A stretch of 64,000 nt of DNA from Pseudomonas sp. MF4836 (GCF_002018875.1 NZ_MVOL01000020.1:1-64000); one strand, 5' to 3'; shown: positions 8,352-16,785, numbered from the stretch's first letter. The notes: generated by a model not told the origin, from the sequence alone. Numbers and translations: made by a program.

Positions 8352-8869
8352 GGGCACTGCATCCGGATCTGCATCAGGCAGCAATGCTCCATGGCCTTGG
8401 CCATGTAGTTGTTCACCGAACGCTCGGAGATCCCCAGGCGCTCGGCAATCTGCGGGTAGGTCAAGCCGTCGAACTGCGACAGGATGAACGCCTGGCGCAC
8501 CTTGCTGCCCAGGCCTTCGAGCATGCGGTCGATGTCCAGCAGCGCCTGCAACAGGATCGCCTGCTCTTCCGGCGATGGGTACTCGGCCTCGGGCACATTG
8601 GCCAGGGCCTCCAGGTAGGACTGCTCCAGGGAGCGGCGGCGAAACAGGTCGATCAGCAGGCCCTTGGCGACCCGCGACAGATAGGGCCGCGGCTCGCGGA
8701 TTTCCATGGCATTGCGCGCCGTGATCACCCGTACGAACGTGTCCTGGACCAGGTCCGCGGCATCGCAGGCATTGCCCAGGCGCTGGCGCAACCAGCCGTG
8801 CAACCAGCTCTGGTGCTCGGAGTAGAGGGTGTTGACGGCGCTGCGAAGGGACAAGTCGTCGGCGGGCAT
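8348..8869 (-). CDS. ECF sigma factor, FecI family
   Basis: This 173-residue sigma-70 factor has a region 2 segment (DLVQDTFVRVI, PRPYLSRVAKGLLIDLFRRR) and a region 4 helix-turn-helix (LTYPQIAERLGISERSVNNYMAKAM). It should direct transcription of the receptor gene when FecR is activated by ligand. The order sigma, FecR, receptor on one strand is the standard cell-surface signalling layout. A strong Fur-box match lies 21 bases upstream of the start, so iron repression is likely. Confidence 0.93.
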   Translation of the reverse strand: MPADDLSLRSAVNTLYSEHQSWLHGWLRQRLGNACDAADLVQDTFVRVITARNAMEIREPRPYLSRVAKGLLIDLFRRRSLEQSYLEALANVPEAEYPSPEEQAILLQALLDIDRMLEGLGSKVRQAFILSQFDGLTYPQIAERLGISERSVNNYMAKAMEHCCLMQIRMQCP

Positions 8870-8889
8870 GACACAGAAAATTCACGTTT

Positions 8890-8908
8890 GATAATGAATC
8901 GCATTGTC
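8890..8908 (-). promoter_or_regulatory. Fur box upstream of the FecI sigma gene
   Basis: GATAATGAATCGCATTGTC matches the 19-bp Fur consensus GATAATGATAATCATTATC at 14 positions, including the complete first eight bases. It lies 21-39 bases upstream of the sigma-factor start, where Fur-Fe2+ would block the promoter. The placement matches known iron-starvation sigma genes of Pseudomonas. Confidence 0.7.
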
Positions 8909-9019
8909 ATGTAGCACTCAGGGCTTGGCAATAGCCATCAACCGGGTTTGTTCAATCGCGATGGGCTCATGACCGATCGACCGATCTCGGTAAGGGAGGT
9001 GGACCGTGACGCGGGCCCT

Positions 9020-9403
9020 CTATCGACTTTTTGCAATCACACCCGTCATGTATTGATTCAAATCGCGAAAATCCTGAACTTTCCACGAGAACGGCGCCAG
9101 CTTTACACCGTTCTCTTGCAAGGTCTTTGGAATCAGGTTGCCGTTGGGGCGAAGGATTACCGACGACACGATAACCCCCGGATAATCATTCAGACGCTTC
9201 TTGAACGCGGACGTCGTGAGGTCGGGTGTAGGAGGATTGCTTTTATTGGCCAGTGGCCCTGTGGCCTTGATATCGGCTCCGTGGCACATGGCGCATCTCT
9301 GCAGATAGAGCGTCTTCCCATTGGCAATATCCGCGACGGAAAGTGATGTTTGAAGCAGCGATAACACCCCTAGCGAAGCGATGAACAATCTTCTTATTTT
9401 CAT
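9020..9403 (-). CDS. Small exported c-type cytochrome
   Basis: This 127-residue protein has a signal peptide (MKIRRLFIASLGVLSLLQT) followed by one haem-binding motif CAMCH at about residues 40-44. A probable methionine axial-ligand region lies later (NQYMTG). It is a monohaem periplasmic electron carrier of cytochrome c class I. I chose ATG 9403 over the ATG at 9412 because AAGGA is better spaced and because this ATG overlaps the stop of the preceding small frame as ATGA. It may serve a dehydrogenase, but none is adjacent except a possible remnant upstream. GC content is lower than in neighbouring genes. Confidence 0.82.
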   Translation of the reverse strand: MKIRRLFIASLGVLSLLQTSLSVADIANGKTLYLQRCAMCHGADIKATGPLANKSNPPTPDLTTSAFKKRLNDYPGVIVSSVILRPNGNLIPKTLQENGVKLAPFSWKVQDFRDLNQYMTGVIAKSR

Positions 9404-9570
9404 GTGCCACATGTCCTTATGGTGTCAATCAGCTCTGACTCCAGGGCTACCCCGACAGCGCCACTGCAACCCTCGATGTTCTCGATGATGCTCAAACCGA
9501 GAGGGCTGATTGGCAATGGGCCGCGCCCCACAAACCTGACTTCAATACGTTGATTTAGTTGAACAAACAC
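9400..9570 (-). CDS. Small unrecognised frame coupled to the cytochrome c gene
   Basis: An open frame runs from an in-frame stop at 9576-9574 to a TGA that overlaps the cytochrome ATG in the ATGA pattern. It encodes up to 56 residues beginning at GTG 9570, with a protein-like stretch LPISPLGLSIIENIEGCSG. There is no clear ribosome binding site and no ATG. It may be a small gene or the 3' remnant of a larger deleted one. The overlap with the cytochrome start is the main evidence. I do not recognise the family. Confidence 0.4.
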   Translation of the reverse strand: MFVQLNQRIEVRFVGRGPLPISPLGLSIIENIEGCSGAVGVALESELIDTIRTCGT

Positions 9571-9586
9571 TAATCACGGTGATTAG
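9570..9586. promoter_or_regulatory. Perfect 17-bp palindrome, candidate operator
   Basis: CTAATCAC, one base, GTGATTAG form a perfect inverted repeat in the gap between the lactonase gene end and the small frame before the cytochrome c gene. Its spacing suits a dimeric repressor such as a MarR, TetR or LysR protein. No T-run follows, so it is not a terminator. The cognate regulator is unknown. Confidence 0.45.
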
Positions 9587-9683
9587 AAGCGCGCCATTCT
9601 CCTTTGGCGCGTACTGGCTTGCAAGGAGCGCCCTGAGGGACTTGTGAGCCCTCAGGGATCAGCCCGGGTTTGCCGCCAATGCC

Positions 9684-10568
9684 TCAGCCCTGCCGGAAAC
9701 GGTGCCGTGGGCACCCGGGCACCAAGTGGTCGATGGCGAACAGGTCCCCGGACTCGGGGTAGCGCGCCAGTTCCTCGGCGCTCATGGCGAAGCGGGCACT
9801 GGTGATAAACAGGGTGCTCAGGCCCGGCCCGCCGAAACAGCAACTGGTGGGACGTGGCACTGGCATCGCCAGCTCCCGGGTCAATTCGCCGTGACGGTCG
9901 TAGTGCAACAGACAGCCGCCGTTGAACTGGCAGACCCAGATCCCGCCTTCACGGTCGATGGCCAGGCCGTCGGGGCGGCCCAGGTGCGCCGGGGTTTCGG
10001 CAAAGACCGAGACCGGCCCCAGCCCGCCCTCGCCCGCCGCGTAAGGCGCCTGGTAGATTCGCCGCGCCACCGAATCGACAAAAAACAGCTGCCGGCCGTC
10101 TTCGGACCAGACCAGCCCGTTGGGCAGGCCCAGGGGCTGGTGCAGCAGGCTGGCGCCGAGCTGACGGTCGTAGCGCAGCAGTTTGCCGCTGTCCGGGCTG
10201 TGGCCCTCGTCCATCAGCCCTGTGACAAATCGCCCCTGCGGGTCGCAGGCGCCGTCGTTGAAGCGCCAGGAGGCCGGCCCGGCCAACGCCGCCGAGCGCT
10301 GAACAGGTGCCAGGCTCCGGCTATCGAGAATCGCCACGGCAGTGTCTTCGGTGAAGATCAGGTTTCCACTGTCTGTCAGGGCCAGGGCGCCAATCCGTGC
10401 CGCACTGCGGTACAGGGTGGCGAGTGTGCCCCCGGCATCCAGGCGATGGATGCGACCGCCGGAGATATCGACAAAGTACAGAATCTGCCGCTGCTCATCC
10501 CAGACCGGGCTTTCGCCAAGGTCGGCCTGGGCCTTGGCCACCCGGCGCACCCTCAAAGGCTCAGGCAT
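9684..10568 (-). CDS. SMP-30/gluconolactonase family protein
   Basis: This 294-residue protein has the six-bladed beta-propeller lactonase pattern. It shows GESPVWDEQRQILYFVDI near the start, WRFNDGACDPQGRFVTG in the middle, and GLPNGLVWSEDGRQLFFVDS and GRPDGLAIDREGGIWV later. The Glu in GESP, the Asn in FND and LPNG, and the Asp in DS and PDG are the usual metal ligands. Members hydrolyse sugar lactones. The start at 10568 overlaps the end of the upstream SDR gene by 8 bases, so the two are one operon. The lactone substrate would fit a product of the SDR or of the divergent FAD oxidase. Confidence 0.88.
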   Translation of the reverse strand: MPEPLRVRRVAKAQADLGESPVWDEQRQILYFVDISGGRIHRLDAGGTLATLYRSAARIGALALTDSGNLIFTEDTAVAILDSRSLAPVQRSAALAGPASWRFNDGACDPQGRFVTGLMDEGHSPDSGKLLRYDRQLGASLLHQPLGLPNGLVWSEDGRQLFFVDSVARRIYQAPYAAGEGGLGPVSVFAETPAHLGRPDGLAIDREGGIWVCQFNGGCLLHYDRHGELTRELAMPVPRPTSCCFGGPGLSTLFITSARFAMSAEELARYPESGDLFAIDHLVPGCPRHRFRQG

Positions 10569-11415
10569 GCCGTGTCTCCTTGATGCTGGCCCACAACCGG
10601 GCGACGTCGGCGGCGCTGGCGGCGTGCACCCGGGCCAGGTCCAGCGGGTAGTCGACGCCGGGATTTTCCTCGAAGCGGGTGGCGCTGAACTGGCCGTTGC
10701 TGGCCCGCAGGATATAGCCGCTGTCGTGGCAATCGGCGCTGGCCAGGTAGATGACACCCGGCGCCACCGCTTCGGGCGTGAGGTCCGGCGGCTGGCCGGA
10801 GATACCCCACATGCGGGTCTTGGCCACCGGCGACACGGCGTTGACCAAAATCCCGTGCGCGGCGCCCTCCATGCTCAACGCGTTCATGATCCCCAGTTGC
10901 GCCATCTTGCCGGCGGCATAGGCCACCAGTCCGGCCTGGGCGTAACGCTGGTACATGGCCCGGTCCGAAGTGGTCAGCACCACCCGTGGCGCCGGCGATT
11001 GCCGCAGGTGCGGCCAGGCATGCTTGCAGAGCCAGATCGGCGCCTGGATATTCACCGCCACGGCCCGCTCGATAAACCCGGTGTCCACGCTTTCGATGGG
11101 CTGGTAACCGACCCAGCCGGCGTTGTGAATCAGAATGTCCAGGCCGCCAAAGGCGTCCAGGGCACGCGCGATCAACTGCTGGCAACCCGCCTCCTCGGCC
11201 AGACTGCTGCTGTCGCCCAGTACCGACAAACCGTCGGCTTGCAGGCTGCGTGCGGCCTCCTGGACCACGTCGGCATCGCTGCCGACTCCGCTGCGATCAG
11301 TGCCAGGATCATTGATCAGCACCTGGGCGCCCCGTTCGGCCAGCGCCCGTGCATACACCAGGCCCAAGCCGCGGCCAGCGCCAGTAACGATGGCGGTCCT
11401 ACCTTTGAAATTCAT
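10561..11415 (-). CDS. Short-chain dehydrogenase/reductase
   Basis: This 284-residue classical SDR has the cofactor motif TGAGRGLG (residues 11-18), NAG in the beta4 region, and the catalytic Ser-Tyr-Lys set read from TTSD and YAAGK. The C-terminal part is longer than in minimal SDRs, as in the multifunctional-enzyme/peroxisomal hydratase-dehydrogenase-like group. The gene starts behind an AGGAGGA site and is followed by an overlapping lactonase gene. Substrate is probably a sugar or hydroxy compound whose oxidation product is a lactone, but this is inference. Confidence 0.88.
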   Translation of the reverse strand: MNFKGRTAIVTGAGRGLGLVYARALAERGAQVLINDPGTDRSGVGSDADVVQEAARSLQADGLSVLGDSSSLAEEAGCQQLIARALDAFGGLDILIHNAGWVGYQPIESVDTGFIERAVAVNIQAPIWLCKHAWPHLRQSPAPRVVLTTSDRAMYQRYAQAGLVAYAAGKMAQLGIMNALSMEGAAHGILVNAVSPVAKTRMWGISGQPPDLTPEAVAPGVIYLASADCHDSGYILRASNGQFSATRFEENPGVDYPLDLARVHAASAADVARLWASIKETRHA

Positions 11416-11624
11416 GCTGGAGTCCTCCTTTTTTTCCAGCCTAACAACAATGAAATCAAGGGTTTAATACTTAATACAGGCGCTTTTGAGACGTTCCAGG
11501 TATCAGCCACAACGCCGCGCGGCGACCCGATGGCAGGGGCCCATGGTCAGGACCGGGCGAGAAAGTTATTCTGCCGCCACTCGCGCCCGAACCGGTGGCG
11601 CTCCACCAAGGATGGACACGGCGA

Positions 11625-13022
11625 ATGAGATTCGCGATCGGCCTGTTTTTCTGCTGTGCGCTCGGCACCGCCCTGAATGCCCACGCGGCAGAAACCGTCA
11701 ACGACATCACTCAGCTCAACCCCATCGTGGTCGACCAGGTGGCCCGGCCCACGACCCTGGAGCAGATCGCGCAACTGGTGGCCACCCACCCCGGGCCCAT
11801 CGCCATCGGTGGCGGGCGCTACAGCATGGGCGGCCAGACCGCCACCGAGCATGCGTTGCAGATCGATATGCGCGGTTTCAACCGGGTGCTGGATTTTTCC
11901 AAAGAGCGCAAGGAGATCACGGTCCAGCCGGGGATCACCTGGCGGGCCCTGCAAGACGTTATCGACCCCCATGACCTGTCCATCAGCATCATGCAGAGCT
12001 ACGCCAACTTCACCGTTGGCGGCGCCCTGAGCGTCAACGCCCACGGGCGTTACGTCGGTTATGGCCCGCTGGTGACCTCGGTCAAGGCCATCAAGCTGGT
12101 GCTGGCCGACGGTCAGGTGGTCGAGGCCAGCCCGCAGCACAACGCCGATCTGTTCTACGGCGCCATCGGCGGCTACGGCGGCCTGGGGGTGATAGTCGAA
12201 GCCACCCTGCGCCTGAGCGATAACGTGCGCCTGTTGCGCAGCGTCGAAGAAATGCCCCTGAGCGACTACCGGCCCTTTTTCGTCAAACAGATCGAGCACG
12301 ATCCCAAGGTCATCCTGCACAACGCCGTGCTCTACCCCGACCAGTATCAGACCCTGCGCGCCGTGTCCTACCGCCAGACCGAGCTGCCGCTCACCGTCGC
12401 CGAACGCCTGACACCCCTGGACCGCAACTACTGGAAAGAACAGAAAGCCTTGAAGGTCGTGAGCCAGTGGCCCATGGGCAAGACCCTGCGCCAGGATGTG
12501 ATCGACCCGCTGGTGTTGAAGAAGCCGCAAGTGAGCTGGCGCAACCACGAAGCCAGCCTCGACGTGCGCGAACTGGAACCCGACTCCCGGGCCAAGCGCA
12601 CGTATGTGCTGCAGGAATATTTCGTGCCCCCGGCGCAGCTGGAGAGCTTTATCCAGGAGATGGGCGCCACCCTGCGCGCGCACCAGGTCAACGTGATCAA
12701 CCTGTCGATCCGCCACGCCAAGGCAGATCCCGGCACCCTGCTGGCCTGGGCCAAGACCGACGTCTTCGCGCTCGTGCTGTATTACCAGCAGAGCACCGCG
12801 CCGGCAGCGCGGGATGACGTGCGGGAATGGACCCGGGCCCTGGTGGACAGCGCGATCGAGCGTGGCGGCAGCTATTACCTGCCCTACCAGATCCACGCCA
12901 CGCCGGCGCAGTTTCGCGCGGCCTATCCACGGGCGCCCGAGTTTTTTGCGCTCAAGGCACGGGTCGATCCAGGGAATAAATTTCGCAATAAATTGTGGGA
13001 TGCGTATGGGGTCGGAGGTTAA
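11625..13022 (+). CDS. Exported FAD-binding oxidase (lactone/alditol oxidase type)
   Basis: This 465-residue protein begins with a signal-like peptide (MRFAIGLFFCCALGTALNAHA). A PCMH-type FAD domain follows, with IAIGGGRYSMGGQ, ITVQPGITWRALQDVI and GGALSVNAHGR. The C-terminal half resembles D-arabinono-1,4-lactone/alditol oxidases, with the ending ARVDPGNKFRNKLWD. ATG 11625 is preferred over an upstream ATG because AAGGA precedes it and it makes the signal peptide N-terminal. It would oxidise a sugar lactone or polyol in the periplasm. It is divergent from the SDR-lactonase operon, which suggests a shared pathway. Confidence 0.82.
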   Translation: MRFAIGLFFCCALGTALNAHAAETVNDITQLNPIVVDQVARPTTLEQIAQLVATHPGPIAIGGGRYSMGGQTATEHALQIDMRGFNRVLDFSKERKEITVQPGITWRALQDVIDPHDLSISIMQSYANFTVGGALSVNAHGRYVGYGPLVTSVKAIKLVLADGQVVEASPQHNADLFYGAIGGYGGLGVIVEATLRLSDNVRLLRSVEEMPLSDYRPFFVKQIEHDPKVILHNAVLYPDQYQTLRAVSYRQTELPLTVAERLTPLDRNYWKEQKALKVVSQWPMGKTLRQDVIDPLVLKKPQVSWRNHEASLDVRELEPDSRAKRTYVLQEYFVPPAQLESFIQEMGATLRAHQVNVINLSIRHAKADPGTLLAWAKTDVFALVLYYQQSTAPAARDDVREWTRALVDSAIERGGSYYLPYQIHATPAQFRAAYPRAPEFFALKARVDPGNKFRNKLWDAYGVGG

Positions 13023-13097
13023 ACCCGGGCCCACGCACACTGCCCGTTCATGCTATGGATTGCCGCCCATTCGCCGCTTGCCCGGAGACCCCCTCGA

Positions 13098-14012
13098 ATG
13101 ATCGAAACCCGCCTGCTCAGGCAGTTTATCGCCGTGGCCCAGGAGCTGAATTTTCACCGCGCGGCGATCCGCCTGCACATGGCCCAGCCGCCCCTGAGCC
13201 AGGCAATCAACCGCCTGGAAGACAAACTCGGCTTCAGCCTGTTCACCCGGGACAAGCGCGAAGTGCGGCTGACCGTGGCCGGCGCGGACTTTCTCGCCAC
13301 CGCCCACGCCACCCTCCAGACCCTGGAGCACGGCGTCGAACAGGCACGCAAAGTGGCCAAGGGCATGGCCGGCAGCTTGACGGTCACCGCCATTTCCATC
13401 GCCGGCTACCCGTTTTTGCTGCACAGCCTCAAGGCCTTTCGCCAGGCCTACCCGCAGGTGCAGTTGATCATCCGCGAGATGCCGTCCGCCGAGCAGGCCA
13501 AGGCGCTGCTGACCGGCGACAGCGACATCGCCTTTATGCGCCAGTTGCCGCTGCCGGGCGGTCATCTGGCGTCACGGCTGATTCTCGATGAACCCGTGCT
13601 GCTGGCCCTGCCCCGCGATCACGCGCTGGCCACGCACAGCGAGGTGCAGTTGCAGGACTGTGCCACCGAGGATTTTGTGTTTACCCCGCAAGTGCTGGGC
13701 AGCGGGTACCACGCACAGTTGATTGCCTTGTGCGAAAGCGCCGGTTTCTACCCGCGCATCGTGCAGGAGGCGGCGCAGATCCAGACCCTGCTGGGCCTGG
13801 TGGCCTGCGGTTTCGGTGTGGCCCTGGTGCCGCAATCGTTCGCCGCCAGCGGCCTCAGGGATGAGCTGGTGTTGCGCCCGCTGGCCCCGGTCAGCCATTC
13901 GCCGAACCCGGGCATCGGCCTGTACATGAACTGGAACCGGCTGCCGGCATCGATCCCGCTGGAGAACCTGCAGGCGCTGCTGGAGCAGCACCTGCCGCCG
14001 GTTGCGGCCTGA
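13098..14012 (+). CDS. LysR-type transcriptional regulator
   Basis: This 304-residue regulator has an N-terminal winged helix-turn-helix (LLRQFIAVAQELNFHRAAIRL, PPLSQAINRLEDKLGFSLF) and a type 2 periplasmic-binding-like effector domain. The start at 13098 follows GGAGA. It lies 75 bases downstream of the FAD oxidase on the same strand and may control it or the SDR-lactonase operon. The effector is unknown. Confidence 0.9.
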   Translation: MIETRLLRQFIAVAQELNFHRAAIRLHMAQPPLSQAINRLEDKLGFSLFTRDKREVRLTVAGADFLATAHATLQTLEHGVEQARKVAKGMAGSLTVTAISIAGYPFLLHSLKAFRQAYPQVQLIIREMPSAEQAKALLTGDSDIAFMRQLPLPGGHLASRLILDEPVLLALPRDHALATHSEVQLQDCATEDFVFTPQVLGSGYHAQLIALCESAGFYPRIVQEAAQIQTLLGLVACGFGVALVPQSFAASGLRDELVLRPLAPVSHSPNPGIGLYMNWNRLPASIPLENLQALLEQHLPPVAA

Positions 14013-14018
14013 TCCGGG

Positions 14019-14993
14019 TCAGATCCCGTCGCGGGCCAGGTCCATGGCGAAGTAGGTGAAAATCAGGTCGGCGCCGGCACGCTTGATCGAACCCAGGCTT
14101 TCACGCACCACCCGCTGCTCGTCGATGGCACCGGCCAGGGCGCCGAATTTGATCATCGCGTACTCGCCACTGACCTGATACGCGGTCAGCGGCAGGCGCG
14201 ACACTTCGCGGATATCGCGAATGATGTCGAGGTAGGCCCCCGCCGGCTTGACCATCAGCGAATCAGCACCTTCCTGCTCGTCGAGCAACGACTCGCGCAC
14301 CGCTTCGCGGCGATTCATCGGGTTCATCTGGTAGCTCTTGCGGTCACCCTTGAGCGCGCTGCCGCCGGCTTCACGGAACGGGCCGTAGAGCGCCGAGGCG
14401 AACTTGGTCGAGTAGGCCATGATCGCCACGTGGCTGAAGCCGGCCTGATCCAGGGCCCGGCGAATGGCCTGGACCTGACCGTCCATGGCCGCCGACGGCG
14501 CGATCACGTCGGCGCCGGCTCGGGCCGCGGCCACGGCCTGCTTGCCCAGGTTGATCAGGGTCTGGTCATTGTCCACTTCATGGCCGTGCACCACGCCGCA
14601 ATGGCCGTGGTCGGTGTATTCGCAGAAGCAGGTGTCGGACATCACGATCATTTCCGGCACGGCGTCCTTGGCGATACGCGACATGCGCGACACCAGGCCG
14701 TTGTCATTCCAGGTGTCGCTGCCGGTGCTGTCCAGGTGGTGGGACACGCCAAAGGTCATCACCGACTTGATCCCGGCCCGGGCGTAGCGCTCGATTTCGC
14801 CCGCCAGCTTGGACTCGGGGATGCGCATCACCCCCGGCATGCTCTTGATCGGCACGAAGTCGTCGATTTCTTCCTCGACGAAAATCGGCAGCACCAGGTC
14901 GTTGAGGGTGAACTCGGTTTCCTGGAACAGGCTGCGCATTTGCTCGGTGCGACGCAGGCGACGTGGACGGGCTTCGGGGAACTGGCTGGACAT
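14019..14993 (-). CDS. hemB: Porphobilinogen synthase (delta-aminolevulinate dehydratase), zinc type
   Basis: This 324-residue enzyme condenses two 5-aminolevulinate molecules to porphobilinogen for haem and cobalamin. The Schiff-base lysines are K197 (AYSTKFAS) and K249 (MVKPAGAY). The metal site reads SDTCFCEYTDHGHCG, so cysteines 122, 124 and 132 are present, which is the zinc-type signature. The HemB best studied in Pseudomonas aeruginosa has Asp/Ala residues there and uses magnesium. That suggests this copy may be a second, zinc-using paralog. It is a single gene between convergent LysR and divergent LysE genes. Confidence 0.93.
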   Translation of the reverse strand: MSSQFPEARPRRLRRTEQMRSLFQETEFTLNDLVLPIFVEEEIDDFVPIKSMPGVMRIPESKLAGEIERYARAGIKSVMTFGVSHHLDSTGSDTWNDNGLVSRMSRIAKDAVPEMIVMSDTCFCEYTDHGHCGVVHGHEVDNDQTLINLGKQAVAAARAGADVIAPSAAMDGQVQAIRRALDQAGFSHVAIMAYSTKFASALYGPFREAGGSALKGDRKSYQMNPMNRREAVRESLLDEQEGADSLMVKPAGAYLDIIRDIREVSRLPLTAYQVSGEYAMIKFGALAGAIDEQRVVRESLGSIKRAGADLIFTYFAMDLARDGI

Positions 14994-15168
14994 GGGATTT
15001 CCTAACGGCAGGCCAAGTGTAAACAGGACCAAAGTCTAAAAAGGGGCAAAGCTTATGCCTTGAATGCCAAGGGCACAAACACCGCTTTGCCAAGAGTATT
15101 TTTCCGCTTTCGTAACAATGGAATTGTTGACTAGTATTGGCCTCCCCCCCGTGACAGGAGTCACTCCG

Positions 15169-15789
15169 ATGTTCGATATCCAGAACTACGGCAGTTTTAT
15201 TGCCGCCATCGTGATTTTCCAGATGATTCCTGGCGCCGGCACCCTGACCATTCTCAATGCCACGGCGCGCAATGGCGTCAACGCGGGGATCGGCGCGGCG
15301 ATGGGCACCCTGCTCGGGGACATCATCTATATGGTCGCCGCCGTCGCCGGGCTGGCCGCGCTGATGCAGGCCAACCCGATGTTGTTCCAGGGCCTGCAAT
15401 GGTTCGGCGCGGCCTACCTGTGCTGGATGGGCGTGCAGTTGCTGCGCACCCCGATTAAGGCGGAAGACTCGGGGCTCGAGCCCAAAACCTCGGGCTGGGT
15501 CTATTTCCGCACCGGGCTGGCCGTGGCCATGACCAACCCGAAAGTGATTCTGTTTTTCGTGGCGTTTTTCCCGCTGTTCATTCGTCCGGACGGCTCCAGC
15601 ATGACCCTGCTGGTGATGATGCTGCACATCACCGCCATCAGCCTGGTGTATCAGGTCGGCCTGGTGCTCCTGGGCAACGCCGCGGCGATCCGCCTCAAGG
15701 CCCTGCCCATGGCGCGGCGCATCGCGACCCGGGTTGCCGGCCTGGCGCTGATCGGTTTTGGCATCAAGCTGGCGACCAACAACCGCTGA
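15169..15789 (+). CDS. LysE family amino-acid exporter
   Basis: This 206-residue inner membrane protein has the LysE/RhtB pattern: MIPGAGTLTILNATARNG near the N-terminus, TNPKVILFFVAFFPLFI centrally, and about six membrane segments. It exports amino acids or their metabolites; the substrate is unknown. ATG 15169 follows ACAGGAG at good spacing. It is distinct from the LysE gene at 2587 and is divergent from hemB. Confidence 0.88.
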   Translation: MFDIQNYGSFIAAIVIFQMIPGAGTLTILNATARNGVNAGIGAAMGTLLGDIIYMVAAVAGLAALMQANPMLFQGLQWFGAAYLCWMGVQLLRTPIKAEDSGLEPKTSGWVYFRTGLAVAMTNPKVILFFVAFFPLFIRPDGSSMTLLVMMLHITAISLVYQVGLVLLGNAAAIRLKALPMARRIATRVAGLALIGFGIKLATNNR

Positions 15790-15796
15790 TGACCCT

Positions 15797-15818
15797 GGCC
15801 CCCGGTGCGCCGGGGGCC
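15797..15818. terminator. GC-rich hairpin between convergent genes
   Basis: GGCCCCCGG and CCGGGGGCC form a perfect 9-bp stem with a 4-base loop, 8 bases after the LysE stop and 11 before the stop of the convergent PhzF-like gene. No U-tract follows, so it may act as a weak or factor-assisted terminator. Confidence 0.45.
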
Positions 15819-15828
15819 GGGTGTTGGC

Positions 15829-16671
15829 TCACAGGTCGAGGCGGCCCTGGATGCAGGTCACGACCGCGCCACCGATCCAGATTTCCTCGCCCCGCTGCTG
15901 CACGTGAATCCTGCCCGCCCGGCCCATGCTCAGGCCCTGGCTCACCACGTAGCTCGACGGCGCCAGGCCAGCACCCAGCAGCCATTGGGCGATTCCGGCA
16001 TTGAGGCTGCCGGTGGCCGGGTCTTCGGGCATGCCGTCCCCGGCGATAAAGGCCCGCACTTCAAACTGCGCATCGGTATCGTCGCGCTGCGGGTCGCATG
16101 GGGCGATAACGCCTACGGCCAGGCCTTGCAGCTGCGGGTAATCGGGCTGCAACTCCAGCACTTGCTGGCGTTCGGCGAGCATCAGCGCCATCCAGCCGGC
16201 GCCGTTATCGACCCATTGCGCCTCGACAATCGCCCCCGGCGCCAACCCCAGGCCACGCCGCGCCTGCTCCAGCAACTCGGGCTCGACCGCACCCGAGCGC
16301 AACAGTGGCGGCGCGAGAAAAGCCAGGTCCGCGCCCTGGCGCCGAATGCGCACCAGGCCGACCTCGCACTCCTGAATCACCTCCTCGCCCTGGGGCACGC
16401 CACCGGCTTGCAACCAGGCATGGCAACTGCCCAGGGTCGGATGACCGGCGAAGGGCAACTCTTCCAGGGTGGTGAAAATCCGCAGCCGATAGTCGGCCCG
16501 CGGGTGCCGGGGCTTGAGCACAAAGGTGGTTTCGCTGAGGTTGGTCCAGCGGGCGAAGGCCGCCATGCGTTCATCACTCAACTCATCGGCCCCCAGCACC
16601 ACCGCCAGCGGATTGCCCTTGAGCGGTTGGGTACTGAACACATCCACTTGCCTGAAATCGAATTGGCGCAT
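15829..16671 (-). CDS. PhzF family isomerase-like protein
   Basis: This 280-residue protein has the PhzF fold: the N-terminal QVDVFSTQPLKGNPLAVVLGA, the catalytic Glu in NLSETTFVL (about residue 47), GHPTLGSCHAWL, and the second-half signature EDPATGSLNAG. PhzF in phenazine synthesis isomerises dihydro-hydroxyanthranilate. No other phz gene is nearby, so this is a general paralog of unknown substrate. It is convergent with LysE. Confidence 0.87.
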   Translation of the reverse strand: MRQFDFRQVDVFSTQPLKGNPLAVVLGADELSDERMAAFARWTNLSETTFVLKPRHPRADYRLRIFTTLEELPFAGHPTLGSCHAWLQAGGVPQGEEVIQECEVGLVRIRRQGADLAFLAPPLLRSGAVEPELLEQARRGLGLAPGAIVEAQWVDNGAGWMALMLAERQQVLELQPDYPQLQGLAVGVIAPCDPQRDDTDAQFEVRAFIAGDGMPEDPATGSLNAGIAQWLLGAGLAPSSYVVSQGLSMGRAGRIHVQQRGEEIWIGGAVVTCIQGRLDL

Positions 16672-16721
16672 TGCCGGCCCCGGGTTGAATTAGCACGCTG
16701 AAGAAGGGTTATCGGATAGCG

Positions 16722-16782
16722 CTGTAGCCGCCAGGCTCGGACCGCGTTCGGGCGCTGGCCCGAGCCTTCGGCAGCGGCTACA
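16722..16782. repeat. Intergenic inverted repeat of the GTAGCCGC type
   Basis: CTGTAGCCG and CGGCTACAG bound the element, with an inner GGCTCGG/CCGAGCC pair, giving a two-arm hairpin. Related copies or halves occur at 33191, 44683, 52842, 55960 and 61433. It lies directly downstream of the GST gene stop and may help termination or mRNA stability. Confidence 0.7.
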
Positions 16783-16785
16783 GGT

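Noticed and set aside
15829..16671. Phenazine synthesis gene phzF
   Set aside because: The PhzF fold is clear but no phzA-E or phzG genes are near, and PhzF-like proteins are common outside phenazine clusters.
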